Of a stretch of 64,000 bases of DNA, positions 11,017 to 22,273 are shown in pieces. The DNA is taken from the NCBI GenBank assembly GCA_022495005.1, contig JAGYXB010002070.1, forward strand, positions 868,001 to 932,000, written 5' to 3'. The stretch is from Rhyacophila brunnea. Its lineage: Eukaryota; Arthropoda; Insecta; Trichoptera; Rhyacophilidae. A model generated the notes under the pieces. The model was not told where the DNA came from and did no database searches. It saw only the letters and a list, made by a program, of their open reading frames with translations. The position numbers and the translations under genes were made by a program. How positions within the stretch are numbered: the stretch's first letter is position 1; every line of letters starts with the position of its first letter.

Positions 11017-12396
11017 TTCACGTATTTAAATCAAGAATGTGACACGGACATGTGAGAATACACGTCTTCTTTCCTTCTCAAAGACATTTAATTAAATGAA
11101 GTGTTGCCACTTTTTCAATTTTTCTACTATTCCTCACTTCACAATTTTTATGTTTTCCAAGAACTGGGTTGTAGCTACCTACTTTACTTTACAAGCTGTT
11201 TGTTGGCAAATTTAAAAGCGGGCGATTCAGCTACTGCGATTGTGATGATGATGACTCACAAAACTTTCCATTCGCTGAGAAGCCACAAGCCAGTAGTTGC
11301 AGATCATAGACAATAGATAAAATACGCACAAAAACGTAGATAATATTATACACAAGCTAGCGAGTTGAAATCATAATAAATTATATTGTTACTTTTATCG
11401 GGCTCTAGCGCTATGAAGTGGAAATTAAATAAAAGTAAAATGCTTGCCGAATAATGTTTCCATTTTAAAACGTCAAAACGGTAAATGTCAAAATGAGCAG
11501 TTCGTTTTTTACCGGGAGGTCGCTACCATCTACTGCGCAGACGCAGTAGGATCACACACCAGCATGTAATCGTGTAAAGTTGACCAGTTGTCAACTTTTC
11601 TCGGTAGATTGTTATAATCTGTGGTCGTTAGCTTGTTTGATGATGACACTGGGCGAGTTTACGAGCAGATTGTAAATTCGCCATCAATCAGCGTGTAAAG
11701 TAGCTCAATGTCATCGAGCCTTTAGGCATTTTGCAGACTAAAGCCAAGGTAGTAGTCCAATGTGTTCATGATAGTTTTCACCGAGAATCGGATTGCGCAC
11801 ATTATTTCAAGTATAAGATCAATGTAATGTTATTTATTATCATTCGAAAATCGGTCAAGCTTTAAATTTTTTGTGTTAGGTACCTACCTACATAAACTGG
11901 TCAGGATCAAACAAATAAAATATATTCAATACACCTGCTTTGCCAACACCTCAGATTAATAATATACCTACCTACCTACCTTCTAAAAAAAATCTTTTGT
12001 GTTTTTTTTAATACGATGCCCGACGATTCTTGAACCTATAGCCACTGGATACCTTCCAATGTAGGGCATCCTAATATTTACAACGAATTTGTTCGAAAGA
12101 GGTAAACAAAATTAACTTAGTAAAATTATTATTTTTTAATTTACTGGTACCTAGGTAAGCATTTTTGATCGGAAGAGTAACCTAAATTCCAAAAAGTCCT
12201 TACGATATCTCAAATTATAAAATATATTATATCAAACAGCCAAAATGACAACGCATACTATAATTTATTGGATTGTGATCTTATAATTCGGTTACAAAAA
12301 AATGGCTACACTGTGGCATATTGTCATTTCACAGCTGTCAAATTGTCTTCTGTCCCGGTAATCCTTAGTTTATTCTCAATTATTCAAATACGCAAA
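11017..12396. promoter_or_regulatory. Shared divergent promoter region of two ZNF paralogues
   Basis: Only 1.38 kb separates the two divergent start codons, so both promoters must lie here or overlap unless upstream non-coding exons exist. A GC-richer patch at about 11500-11560 (CTACTGCGCAGACGCAGTAG, an imperfect palindrome) stands out in AT-rich DNA. I see no clear TATA box that can be assigned to either gene. The short open frame 11101-11316 resembles no known protein. Confidence 0.45.
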
Positions 12397-12543
12397 ATGG
12401 ACGTAAAACGCGAAATATGTGACCTCGAATCTTATAATATAAAAGATCATAATAATTATTCCTCTCATGTGAAACATACAAGCAAACCAGACGCCAACAC
12501 CGATGTGAACCGGGAGAATGCTGATGCCACGTGCATTTTTGAG
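12397..12543 (+). CDS. Rightward ZNF gene, exon 1
   Basis: ATG at 12397 opens a 49-aa exon that starts MDVKREICDLESYN and ends DATCIFE, with a donor (gag|gtttgt) in phase 0. The frame stays open into the intron to 12747, so the exon end is set by the splice site and by the match to the minus-strand paralogue exon (10894-11016), not by a stop. Joined to exons 14443-14763, 16500-16652 and 22274-23632 it gives about 659 aa, all phase 0. The product is predicted to be a nuclear DNA-binding C2H2 protein. The N-terminal segment has no recognised domain and is acidic. Confidence 0.7.
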
Positions 12544-12844
12544 GTTTGTTATTACGAATTCTTAATTATTGTAGAATGTATGTACCGAGAAGTTAGTTCG
12601 TTTTTTGCAGATATGTTTCACAGCTTTTCAAACCAAATAAACGAAGTCGGATTGTTATTTAAACGATTTGACATATATTTTACGAGGAAGCGTTTTCGAC
12701 AACTAATCATCAGTGCTGCCAGTAAATATCTAAAATTATTTCAATAATAACTTCAAACTATCATGGGTCGCCATATTGAAAAACGTCAGATTTTGCCAGT
12801 TACGAGTCGTGTTGGGGTAGTTTCAGCGCCAACTTTAGATTATT

Positions 12845-13316
12845 GAAGCCCGAGCATATCTTTTTGTACGTGCAACGAATGGTCCACTGTTCAGCTGACA
12901 AAATCAGATTCCAGATTGCTTGACATTCTCGTTTCAAATTGAGTTATAAAAAAATCTCAAATCAACTATATGAACTATCAATTTTATTTATAAATAATAT
13001 ACATTCCTGTTATTCATCAGCTGTCAAAGTCAGACTCGTCCTTCACAGAAAAACCGGTGGTAATATCGTTTTCCAAAAAATATATAGCATTGATCTATGC
13101 ATTATATTTGTAGAAGGTGTGTTTATGCGGGTGTATTATTTATTATGTAACTCATCTATTCAAATCAAACCATTCCCTGTGTGAACACGTCAGTATGAGC
13201 ATTATATAGAACAATGACAGGCAATGACAGGTCATCCATAGACAACAACGGGAGGGGCGGAAAAAGTAGGACCAGTCGTTGTGAATGTATCGGCCCTCTA
13301 CTTAAGTCGGCAATGG
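12845..13316. repeat. Intron-1 direct repeat, copy B
   Basis: Partner of 10139-10684, same strand, 2.7 kb away, in the first intron of the opposite-facing gene. Ends near GTCGTTGTGAATG and CGGCAATGG. It lacks the TTAACTAAC stretch of copy A. Confidence 0.7.
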
Positions 13317-13496
13317 TAGTTTTTGACAGTGACTCCCCCTTCTCATTCTGCAGATAAATTTGTAGGGCTGTGCATGAATAATATTCTAAACTTGAAAAGA
13401 GTATCATGAAATTCTACCTTACTATACCTCGTGTCTACAAGGGCACACATTTAATTGTCGAATTCATTTATGTTGTCGAAAACATTTCTTCGTGGC

Positions 13497-13565
13497 ACCT
13501 GACGATAGCCGAGAGGCTTACGCGTCGGTTTATAATGTTGTGGGTCCCAGTTTATGAAAATAATA
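13497..13565 (+). repeat. Degenerate tRNA-like SINE head
   Basis: GATAGCCGAGAGGCTTACG followed by GTGGGTCCCAGTTTATG resembles the box A and pre-box B part of the tRNA-derived SINE family at 16006-16248. Box B is destroyed and no SINE body follows. Confidence 0.35.
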
Positions 13566-14044
13566 ACTGAATATCGATTTTAGGTTAGGTCGTGTTTTTG
13601 ACGATTATCATTTTTACTTTGATGGTCATGGATGGTCAGATGCTTGCTGGAACATAATATAACTAAACGTCAACTTGTCAGAAATGATTTGTTAAATAGC
13701 CAGAAACGTTTGCTGGAACATTGTATTCATATTACTTAATCGAAATCGTTGTAGTTAGTGTCACTGTAATCCAAAAATAGCGGGTTCCGGGAAATTATTA
13801 TACCTACCCCGTTTTCACGTGCATGGATTTACTGCTGGTTGTACAATGCGACAATTCGAACTTATGTGAATTTTTCGCCTGCGCAGTAGAACGACAGTGG
13901 TTAACCTGTCGGAAAAACTAACAACACCGCGAAGAGAATTTTGACGTTTACCAATTTTCACAACGCAATACATAAAACTATCTGCAAAATTGCCATACGT
14001 ACCATCATTGTGTGTTTTGGTTACTGGGGATGTGAACAGTTAAT

Positions 14045-14240
14045 TTGTAACAAATTCTAATGGATTTAGGTTTCTGTACTTCTATTCTTTTTGAGCCGTT
14101 TTTTTCGACCCGGGTTTCGCCTATTGGCATCTTCAGGCACTGTGTGTTCTCACCAAAAGATAAATACACATTGACCGGGTCGCAAAAAAAGACTCAAATG
14201 GAATAGTACAAAACCTAAATCCAAGTGCCTTCGGTCGATA
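14045..14240. repeat. Foldback terminus of a Penelope-like element
   Basis: Two inverted arms start GGATTTAGGTTT (about 14064) and end AAAACCTAAATCC (about 14222). They enclose GACCCGGGTTTCGCC, TGGCATCTTCAGG and, on the other side, CCGGGTCGCAAAAA. The same modules flank the Penelope GIY-YIG remnant at 24005-24110 and 27046-27150. Here only the end remains, with the distal tail CCTTCGGTCGATAGTATTAA. A more degraded copy is at 18965-19050. Confidence 0.55.
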
Positions 14241-14442
14241 GTATTAATATTAGTCTTGATTGTTGCTAACAAGTAACGTTGACAAAGAGTACTGTAACAC
14301 TGCTGACATATTATAGGTAGGTATATTGAAGATAACCTTTTCTGATACCAGGTAAAGATATCAGCTCATTCATTATAGAAATTTAAATCTACAATATTCA
14401 TAAGAAAATAATTCAAGGAGCATTCTTTTCATTTTTTTTCAG

Positions 14443-14763
14443 CACGAAGCAAACGGCATTCCTGAGATAGAAGCCGCAATGCGGTACGATGCAATTATAA
14501 CACACGAACATGACATTAAGCAGGAAATAGTGAATGCTTCCGAAAAAGAAATCGGTTTAAAATTGACAAGGGCCACTTTTTATCGCAATAATTTTGTATG
14601 CGATGTATGTTATGCATTTTTCTCTTCAAAAACGATTCTCATCAATCACAAGTGTATGCATGACGTATCTCTGAGTGATAATGAAGTGGCTCTCCTTCGA
14701 GCACGAGCCTTCCAAGAGCTCGGTGAATGCTCGGATTCGTCAATGTTCAATAACGATTCACAG
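14443..14763 (+). CDS. Rightward ZNF gene, exon 2 (lone-finger module)
   Basis: An open phase-0 exon of 107 aa between an acceptor (tttttttcag) and a donor (cag|gtacgt). It holds a module DIKQEIVNASEKEIGLKLTR, then a single C2H2 finger: CDVC, 12 residues, H, 3 residues, H (CDVCYAFFSSK to HKCMH, about residues 43-66). The module plus lone finger recurs at the head of the terminal exon (22274 on) and in the broken copy at 19078, with a shared core T/S-x-K-E-L/I-x-L-x-L-x-R. A Ser/Asp-rich tail follows (SDNEVALLRARAF). A lone finger separated from the main array is often a protein-interaction or accessory DNA contact; that is inference. Confidence 0.7.
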
Positions 14764-16005
14764 GTACGTTCCATTCTCATTGTGTTATTGCTATTCTTAT
14801 TCAAACACTTCGGAATTGTATAAAATATATGTGGTTGCGTTTTTCATAGTGGACTGTAATCAATTAGTGGAATGATTGTGATGTGGATGCTGAGAGGGGG
14901 AGGTTACACGTAAGATGCCAAACACTGACCTTTTATGAAGTTCTGTTATCTCCTTCGTGCATTCTCTCTCGTCCTAGCACAGTACACTTGTGATGAATGA
15001 TATGCTAAATGAGAAAATACCCTGTGCTGGTAACACGACACAAGTGGTCTGATTAACAGATTAACACGGAGACTCGGTTAGAATTATGGCTTCCACGACG
15101 GTTGCACTGGACATGCTCGTGATATGCACTTTAATTTTTGAATCAGTCTGTATGTTTAAATTACTCATTAAACGACGGTATAGCTGCAATAAGCCTACAC
15201 GCGCCCGTTGTCATGAGGTAACTAAATGTTATTCAATATATGCCAACAGCTGAGATTTGAGGTGGGGGGAATTATAGGGAAACAGAGTCACCATAATTGG
15301 CCCAATCAAATAATATATATGGTAATCACCTGTTACTTTATTTACTTAAGTCACCAGTTTCACTGTAATTCATATTTATACCCTCCATCATAATCAACTT
15401 AATGCTGAATAAAATGATCATCCATCTCTTGGCACTCACGTGGCTTTAGTTACATTATTTTTTTGACAGTGGTTACAGAGGCTTTGTGGACAACTAATTA
15501 TAGCCTCTTCACTGACTTCGTATGTCACCGTCTCATATTTAAGCAGCATTGAGTGACCAGAGAACATAGAATTAATGCGAACTGAACTACCTAACGAGTG
15601 TGGAATAACAGGCAATCTATTTGGATGTGGAAGAATATTGGATAAAGTTAAACACGTGTCAAGAATACGTCATTCTCAACTTGTCCTTCGTTCTGACAAC
15701 TGCTTTCGGCTTATGCACTGGCGCTCAAATTGCAACACACACTATTCTTCGTCTAAAATGTGTACCTATTTCATTTTTGCAGGTCACACATTCAAATTCC
15801 TTCTTCAAAATGTAATAAATTGCGATATAGTCTATCTGAATTATATTTATTAATCTGTTCTGTGCTATTGACATGTCAGATAACGCCATTACATACTTTG
15901 ACATTGTATATTATCTAATTTGCTTTTCAAAACTGTTTTATCTAATGTTTATGGTCCTTATTTTGCACAATATTTTATAAAGTTAGTAAAGTACCCATAA
16001 TTAGA
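14764..16005 (+). other. Intron 2 of rightward ZNF gene, first part
   Basis: No supported gene or repeat. Open frames at 14675-14875 and 15575-15853 lack recognisable homology, and the larger one has no conserved motif. Confidence 0.4.
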
Positions 16006-16248
16006 CACCCACGGTGGCTGCGCGGCTTAAGCGTTGGACTATATTGCCGTGGGTCCCACGTTCGAATCCTCGATCTGGCAAGTACACATATTGTTTTGCA
16101 ATTTGTGTGAGTCAGGGTATGCACCTGTAGGTTAAGCAAGCGGCTTACATCCAATACTCGTAAAAAAATCTCTTAATACAAACTTCTACTCTGTGAAAAC
16201 CCATATGATCCCATTAGGATCGGACATGGTCGACAAAAAAAAATTAGT
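16006..16248 (+). repeat. tRNA-derived SINE, near full length
   Basis: The head has box A-like GGCTGCGCGGCTTAAGCG and box B-like CGTTCGAATCC (about 16062). The body runs GGCAAGTACACATATTG, then GTGTGAGTCAGGGTATG and CATATGATCC, and ends GATCGGACATGGTCGAC with an A run. Other copies in this window: 35127-35360 (+), 44590-44735 (+, 3' part), 46253-46342 (-, head) and 62735-62945 (-). The tRNA boxes would give RNA polymerase III transcription; mobilisation would need a partner LINE. Confidence 0.75.
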
Positions 16249-16339
16249 ACCTATTACAGTTTTGGCACAAACAAAATATTTATCAAACAAGTCAATAATA
16301 AATCCATAGTATTTACTAGTTTGATAGCTACATATCGAT

Positions 16340-16430
16340 TCCCCTTATCATTCACCGATGTTGATCCACTGCTAGATGAAGGCCTCCCCTAGTCCCATCC
16401 ACTTTTTTCTTCTGTCGAATCGATACCATT
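16340..16430 (+). repeat. LINE 3'-tail fragment
   Basis: TTGATCCACTGCTAGATGAA followed by GGCCTCCCCTAG matches the tail at 5185-5285. This CCACTGCTGxA-GGCCTCCCC motif is common in lepidopteran genomes. No coding part remains. Confidence 0.5.
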
Positions 16431-16499
16431 GTGTTTATAAACAGAAGCAACTCCCTCGTATTAAAATAATGCGAATTGAATTTTATTTTTGTTTTTTAG

Positions 16500-16652
16500 T
16501 GGCCTGACATTAACCGTGCCAGTCTAAAGTCTGAGATAGATCCTCAACTAGTTGATTCGAAGGACGAATTTATAGAAGACACACAATGCCAAATCAAATA
16601 TGAAGATTCACAACCTAGTTGCTCATATTCCGAATGCAAGCCAGTAGAACAG
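16500..16652 (+). CDS. Rightward ZNF gene, exon 3 (51-aa cassette)
   Basis: Exactly 153 nt, phase 0 at both ends, acceptor gttttttag and donor cag|gtagg. It encodes WPDINRASLKSEIDPQL and ends SQPSCSYSECKPVEQ. It is the same cassette as 2930-3082 and 60401-60553 (both 153 nt), with strongest identity in the last 15 residues (QPxCSYSExxPVxQ). The segment is acidic and low in hydrophobics and has no known domain. Because it is phase-neutral it can be skipped without shifting the frame of the array. Confidence 0.75.
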
Positions 16653-16723
16653 GTAGGAACGTTTATAATATTAATTTATATATTACTGTGTAATTGTGAT
16701 ATGATAGAGTATACCTCGTAAAC

Positions 16724-17085
16724 ACGTGCATGGATTTACAGCTGACAGTGAGTATAATCGCGGCCATAACAAGAAAATGGACGTGTAAACACGTATTATC
16801 GTGCAAGATTGCATGCTATATTGGTACATGCATGGCGGTGCGCATGCGCAGTAAAACGATAGTGGCGAACTTGCCGGAAGAAATACGAAATACACCGTAC
16901 AGAATATTTTGACGTCTACCGATTATCTAAGAACAAGAAAACATCGCGTCTCGCTTACGCTTTAAAATGATTTTGCAAAGACAGTCAGCACTTTTACATG
17001 TAAATAGTTATTAATGCAATTGTTTAAAACACACACTATTTACACAAACTACACATTATTGCAAGTAAATCCATGTACGTGTACA
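16724..17085. repeat. Candidate MITE with ACACGTGCATGGATTTAC ends
   Basis: TAAACACGTGCATGGATTTA at 16720 on is inverted near 17060-17085 as GTAAATCCATGTACGTGTAC. The left part (GCATGGATTTAC, then GCGCATGCGCAGTAAAACG) is also found, degraded, at 13810-13960. Non-coding; the internal open frames are incidental. Confidence 0.45.
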
Positions 17086-17269
17086 GGCACCAATATGTTA
17101 TTTTCTTGTTTTATACCTTGTATCGCATGAAGTGTTTTCTATACATTTGGCATATTAAACACAATGTGTTAAACATTATGGATGTTCCGTCGTTTCTAAT
17201 ATTTAATAAATATTTGTACGGTCTCAATTTTATAAAATCATTTTAACATAAATTAAGGAAAATTCAAGT

Positions 17270-18230
17270 TGCACGTGCGTACTTATATTTTTAAGAAAAA
17301 ATCTGTGATTTTTAAAATAAACATAAAATACATTATCAATGAATTATTATAAAATACTTTCACTGTATACAAGAATACTAAAACCAAAATTTATATATTC
17401 TTTTATATAACAAGGAACGAATTCAAATGTTATCAAGTATTTTTTAATTGCAAGTTTATCTTTGACTTTAATAAAAATCTTATAATGTTTTGAGGTTTAA
17501 ATTGATTATAAATTATAACAATCTCAAATTGCAAGCCTAATACTTATCTACTAGGTGCCTCTCGTAGGCGGAGCACTCACCTTAAGCCTAAACGAAATGC
17601 CGGATCATCGAACGGTAGGGTGTACGTTTTTTACACTTTTTACTTCACTGAAATGCATTTTACCTGATTACCTCGCATAAAATTAAGTCAAATGATATTC
17701 ACTTAAAAATACAATATTATGTACCTAGTACCTACTTAATAAATAAAGAGATAATATACGTATAAGTAGAGTTTGTTAAAAACCTCAAATGGAAATGGGC
17801 TGGACACATAACTCAAAGAAGGGACAATCGTTGGACAATTTTAATCATCCAGTATTGTACACATTTATATATTTATAAAAATCGTTTTATTTTTAAATGA
17901 ACATAAAAAATAATAAAATCAATGAATTACTTATAAATCTCTTAGGCGATGCTTAGAAAACTTACTAAATTAAATTTTAATAATAAACATGACTAAAAAT
18001 ACGTGTAATAATAAGATGCGGTCCAATTCAACAAATTCACATTTTATGACACTTTTTAGAATTGTAAGTTTATCTTTGACTTAAAATAAAAAATATATTT
18101 TTTAATGTTTTCAGATACATATTTATTAATTAACACAGACGGAATTGTAAATTATCAAAAACATGTCTCAATTTGCAAGCTTCGTATTTTTCCTAAGGTG
18201 CCTCTGTTGGGAAAAGACATTGCCTTAATA
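17270..18230 (+). repeat. Diverged tandem duplication in intron 3
   Basis: Two units about 620 bp apart (about 17275-17590 and 17875-18215) share, in order, a run near AACATAAAA followed by TCAATGAATTA, TGTAAGTTTATCTTTGACTT (CAAG in unit 1), and TCTCAAxTTGCAAGC, then AGGTGCCTCT. They differ at many positions and by indels, so the duplication is old. No coding potential. Confidence 0.5.
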
Positions 18231-18964
18231 AGCGGATCAAATTATATGTGATTCTTACGTTCTAACATATCGATTTTACAGTTTTATACATCATATTACA
18301 TTATATAGCTAGTTATTATAACATATACCCTTTAAAGCACTCATGGCTGACTTTCATATCTTCCACGTTTTACCTGACGGATTCGCCAGTGTACCCAGCG
18401 GGACTTTTATCTGGAAATTTTCATCTCAGTTCGTCAACACATCGGCGTATACAATTTGTTGTCCCGGTTTGCTATGTGACCGGGGTATGTGGTTACGTCT
18501 CCTACTTATTTATAGTGCGCGTCAGCATATGGCTGACGTCCAGGGTCGTGTCATACTATTATCATTTCTTATCGTCATTTTACCTCTCATTTCTTTACTT
18601 AAGAGCATACATAAGTGAAACGGCAAATAATTTTCAACAGAAGTGCGACGAAATTTTTTACTCGTCGCCAATCGGAGACCGACAGTCGTGATGTAAGCAC
18701 GTCAATTTGTTTTGTGATGGCGTCGGAGGAATATATTCTTAAATCGTGTAAAGATGACTAAAAAACTTTACCCATTTACTTGAAAAAGAAAACATGTCAA
18801 TGAATATACTATTATTATTACTTATATAACGATAACATAACATTAAATGGACGCGTGTTGAATTTTTATGACAAATTATATTTCGTTCGGCTCGCGTCAT
18901 TTGCACAATCCGCGCATCCCCTAGCCCATCCGATCTTTTTAGGCCATGCCTCAACTGAAGTATA

Positions 18965-19050
18965 GCTTTAATGTCTGAAGATGCTCGAAAGCAAAAATGT
19001 TGAAAAAATATATCTTAAACGGAATAGTATAAAACATAATTTAGAATTTA
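18965..19050 (+). repeat. Degraded Penelope-like end
   Basis: TCTGAAGATGCTCGAAAGC, then AACGGAATAGTATAAAAC and TTAGAATTTA align with the termini at 14045-14240 and 24005-24110. No coding part. Confidence 0.4.
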
Positions 19051-19077
19051 TAGGGTAACGATAATTTTGTTTTCTAG

Positions 19078-19600
19078 GTTTCTACCAAGGGATTTTCTAC
19101 AAGAATTCACGATTCCGATAGTAGTGGACAATCCTCGCCTGATGGAATCCATAATCGAATGATTCAGTATTCAGAAGTGACGATAGATGAAGAAAACATT
19201 AAAAAAGAAATTTTAAAACAAAACACTCCGAAGGAACTTCGTCTTATTCTGACAAGGGTAATACATTTCTCACGTAATTTGATTTGCAACAGTACATTTG
19301 TCGGTTTCCACCGTGTGTCTTCCTTCTTTACTCGACGTTTCGGGCTCGTTGCAGAGGCCATCATCAAGAGATGATATGATAATGGCCTCTGCAATGAGCC
19401 CGAAACGTCGATTTAAGAAAGGAGAAGGACACATCACGATCGTGAAACGTGGTGAAGTAAGTTATTGCAAACTATTTTCGCGATCGGACTATTTTTAAGA
19501 AAAATTATATATGATTATATAAGGGATAAGTTACATATAGGTATGTAGTTTTCGATGCAGAAGTACTCTCAAAAGTCAAAAATGATTCACACGGACGTGA
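19078..19600 (+). pseudogene. Broken duplicate of the ZNF terminal exon head
   Basis: The acceptor (gttttctag) and first 210 bp match the start of the live terminal exon at 22274 in frame: VSTKGF, then VTIDEENIKKEILKQNTPKE and LRLILTRVIHFSRNLICN. Homology is then cut at about 19290 by foreign DNA containing a hairpin. It resumes at about 19553 with GCAGAAGTACTCTCAAAAGT, matching 22497 on. No zinc-finger array follows. If spliced as a terminal exon, the frame would stop at 19374 inside the insertion and give a finger-less protein. It is either a dead exon or a source of truncated isoforms. Confidence 0.75.
19300..19445. repeat. Foldback insertion inside the broken exon
   Basis: Arms 19333-19361 and 19382-19410 are near-perfect inverted copies (CGACGTTTCGGGCTC, then TTGCAGAGGCCAT; one mismatch) around a loop of about 20 bp. 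Weaker pairing extends to about 60 bp per arm (TGTGTCTTCCTTC against its complement). TTGCAA occurs on both sides (about 19283 and 19463) as a possible target duplication. It is a small foldback MITE or a Penelope-type end module. Confidence 0.6.
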
Positions 19601-20261
19601 TTGCTGATACAGGGACTTAGTAATCCTAAGTTATTTGTAATTTTAATTGTGTATAACATCCTCGCTAGCAGTTATAACTAATTACTATGAACGTATTTGA
19701 GTTTTAACACTATTAAACATAAGTACCTGCCTAGCTTGTACTGTCAGACAGTCGACAAAGACTAACATTTCAAAATAATTTGTGGCAGTGACGTCCCGTG
19801 GGGGTAGGCAGATTGAGCGTCGCTTGGGGCCGGCAAATCGAGGAGGATCATTAGATGTATAGAAATAGGTAACTAAACTTAGTAAGTACCTAATAATGAA
19901 AATATCCTTCGATTAAAAAAATCAGCTCACTGGTTGGAAACAAAGTGTATTAAGAATTAACATAAAAGGTTTAACAAAACTGTATTTTTTGTCGGTTTCG
20001 CGATGTCTAGTTTACTTCTGTTGTCCTTAGACGTCACGTCCTTGATGACAAGCAATGACACGTGCAGATTTGCGAAATATATTTTGAATTATAGTTAGGT
20101 ACATAGGAATTTACCTAGCTCGCGTTTTTTGAAAGTTGTCAGGTGTATTTTTAATGTATATGAAACCGTGGACTCACAATATTGTTTATTGAAGTAGAGA
20201 TGGCATTTAAATTGGATTTAGTGGTATATATTTTGTTAGTTATGTATCCATACAACACATT
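19601..20261 (+). other. Intron sequence, no gene seen
   Basis: AT-rich and without supported features. A GC-richer patch at 19795-19850 (GTCCCGTGGGGGTAGGCAG) looks like a transposon terminus but has no identified partner. Confidence 0.35.
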
Positions 20262-20935
20262 TCTTAAATATTGGGCTCATGTAAGGATGATAAAAAATAC
20301 TGTATAAAATGGGGCGGCATTTTAGCGCTGCCTAGGGGCGGCATTTTGTCTCGAGACGTCACTGATTTGTGGCATATGGCCATTGCGGCTGTTTTTGATG
20401 AAGCACATTCTTGACGGCTGGTTTTCGGCCACGAGCACTGCTGGCCATATATCACAAATAACACGAACAATGTTGGTTTCCAAAGCATCAATAGTTATGT
20501 ATGGCAAGCAACGTATACTAGCGACATCACATATCCGCATAGAAATATTTTTCAAATCGCACGACTTTGGAGACAAATTGACAGGTCAATATCATGATAT
20601 AAGCTTATTGCCAATTTTGATTTCAATAAGTCGGTGGTTGTGGCCTCTGTATGACACGTAGTTTCATACTGTAGATACCTACTACATCTTGTCCGGATCA
20701 ATGCCATACATATTTACAACAGCAACAATGATCTCCATTGAACATAACGCGAGCTCCGGCCTCATTTTTTCATAAATAACGTTCGATGTTCCTCCAGCAT
20801 GTCAACCACACAAGTCAGTGCATTTTTTTTTGATGTAATCAATTCTCTAGGGTCACATCTAGGTTGGACTCCATATGCGCCAATTTTGTTTATTAACAAA
20901 CCCGTTTAGCCCAAAATGAGCATCATAGCTTAAGT
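20262..20935 (-). pseudogene. mariner/IS630-like transposase relic
   Basis: The minus strand reads DAHFGLNGFVNKQNWRIWSP near 20870-20930, a block typical of a widespread insect IS630/Tc/mariner-type transposase (DEAHFxLxGxVNKQNxRIWG), but DEAHF has lost its Glu. Further along, 20322-20576 gives SPKSCDL, then TIDALETNIVRVICDIWPAV and CFIKNSRNGHMPQI. This matches the family C-terminus (PRSCDLTPxD, a helix with xALxxNIRRVI, then FxRGGHMxEI). Several stops and a deletion between the blocks remove most of the catalytic centre. Terminal repeats were not found. The relic lies antisense in the rightward gene's last intron. Confidence 0.7.
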
Positions 20936-22273
20936 AAGAGATTATTTATTATTTGGAATCGCTGTTCGAACGTCACTCTATCCATGCTATGCCTGTCTAA
21001 ATACTGATCATAAATGACAAAAAGTATGCGCAGTATCACAGTTCGGTTTGATAGTTAACCCTTCCGTAAGTTCGATCTAAGCAACAAAATAAAATTATGA
21101 AATCCTGAAAACTGAAAGGTATATTATGGGAATCGAGTCAGATGTCGTGAAATTGGCGATTTAATGTAGTACCTGCCATAAAATACAAAGTCTCGAATGT
21201 CTTCTATAATAATTTAATAATTAATACCATCTTTAACGGGTGTAGTTATGTGCAGTGGTTCTTGGTACACTTCTCCTTGGCAACCTGTATTTTTAGTTTA
21301 GATAAGTGACTGCACCCCTCACCCTACTCTGTCTTAGACTATACAAACAAAAGATTATGGAAAACCAATGTTCGAACAACTAGTCATTATAAAACGACCA
21401 ATAATTTATAGGCGAAAGGGGGGTGTGCTGCAACAGTGGGCAAGCTAAACGTTTATAACTTATCTATAAAATAATTATAGTGATATTTAGTAATAATATT
21501 CTAAATTCACGAAATATGGAAACTACCATTAAAAGTTTCCACTGGGTATAGTAATTTTATGTTTCGCTACCTAATAGCAATCCCTACACCATTCCACATT
21601 TTTCCAATATGGAGTTGTATCGTGTTGTTTGTGTTCTATTAAATTATGTGGAATTTCGAAATATGATATATTAAAAATAATATTGCTTATCCTATTGAAC
21701 ATGGTTGCTTGAATATAAATTCTAGTTTCGCCTTTTAGCGTGGCAGGTACTATGTACACTCTCCAACGATACACTAAAACGGAATAAACATATTTAGTTA
21801 CTACACGTAAATCACGATATAATTTATTATTCTCGAAAATGGAGCAAAACTGCATCACCGTACCTACGTAATTCTGGTGACCATAAATTATTTTATCAAG
21901 ATATATTAGAAATAAACATATCACAGTTACAGATTAAACCTATCCTATACACATCAGTCAATTTATTCAACATTTATCCAATATAATATGGAGTTTTCCA
22001 TTTGGAACTATAATAGTTTTACCACATAATTATATAAAATGTACTTACCAAGAATTTTACCACAATAATTCTACCATAGTCTGTTTTATGCAGTTGCTGT
22101 TGAAATTCATATGTAGGTACATTTGTTTACCTATAAATGGATCATTCCTTATATTAATGGAACATTATTTATTTTTTAATAAGCTACCCAAATATGTACT
22201 TTTATTATTTCTAAACGTCATTTTACTCTCACTTATTTAATAACGTCTGATAATGCTGAAATGGTTTTTCTAG
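20936..22273 (+). other. End of intron 3, no gene seen
   Basis: Contains one long minus-strand open frame (21571-21924, 117 aa) with no recognisable domain and no paralogue in the window. The rest is AT-rich. The acceptor of the terminal exon (tttttctag) closes the stretch. Confidence 0.4.

Noticed and set aside
12268..12747. Single 159-aa gene read straight through
   Set aside because: The frame continues past a good donor at 12543 where the paralogous minus-strand exon also stops, and residues after it resemble nothing. I treat only 12397-12543 as coding.
14100..14130. Confident call of a hammerhead ribozyme
   Set aside because: Core strings are similar, but stem II has an unpaired base and the cleavage-site helix is not evident. 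Kept only as a low-interest hypothesis.
21571..21924. 117-aa minus-strand open frame
   Set aside because: No recognised motif, no paralogue in the window, AT-rich composition and intronic position. It may be chance.
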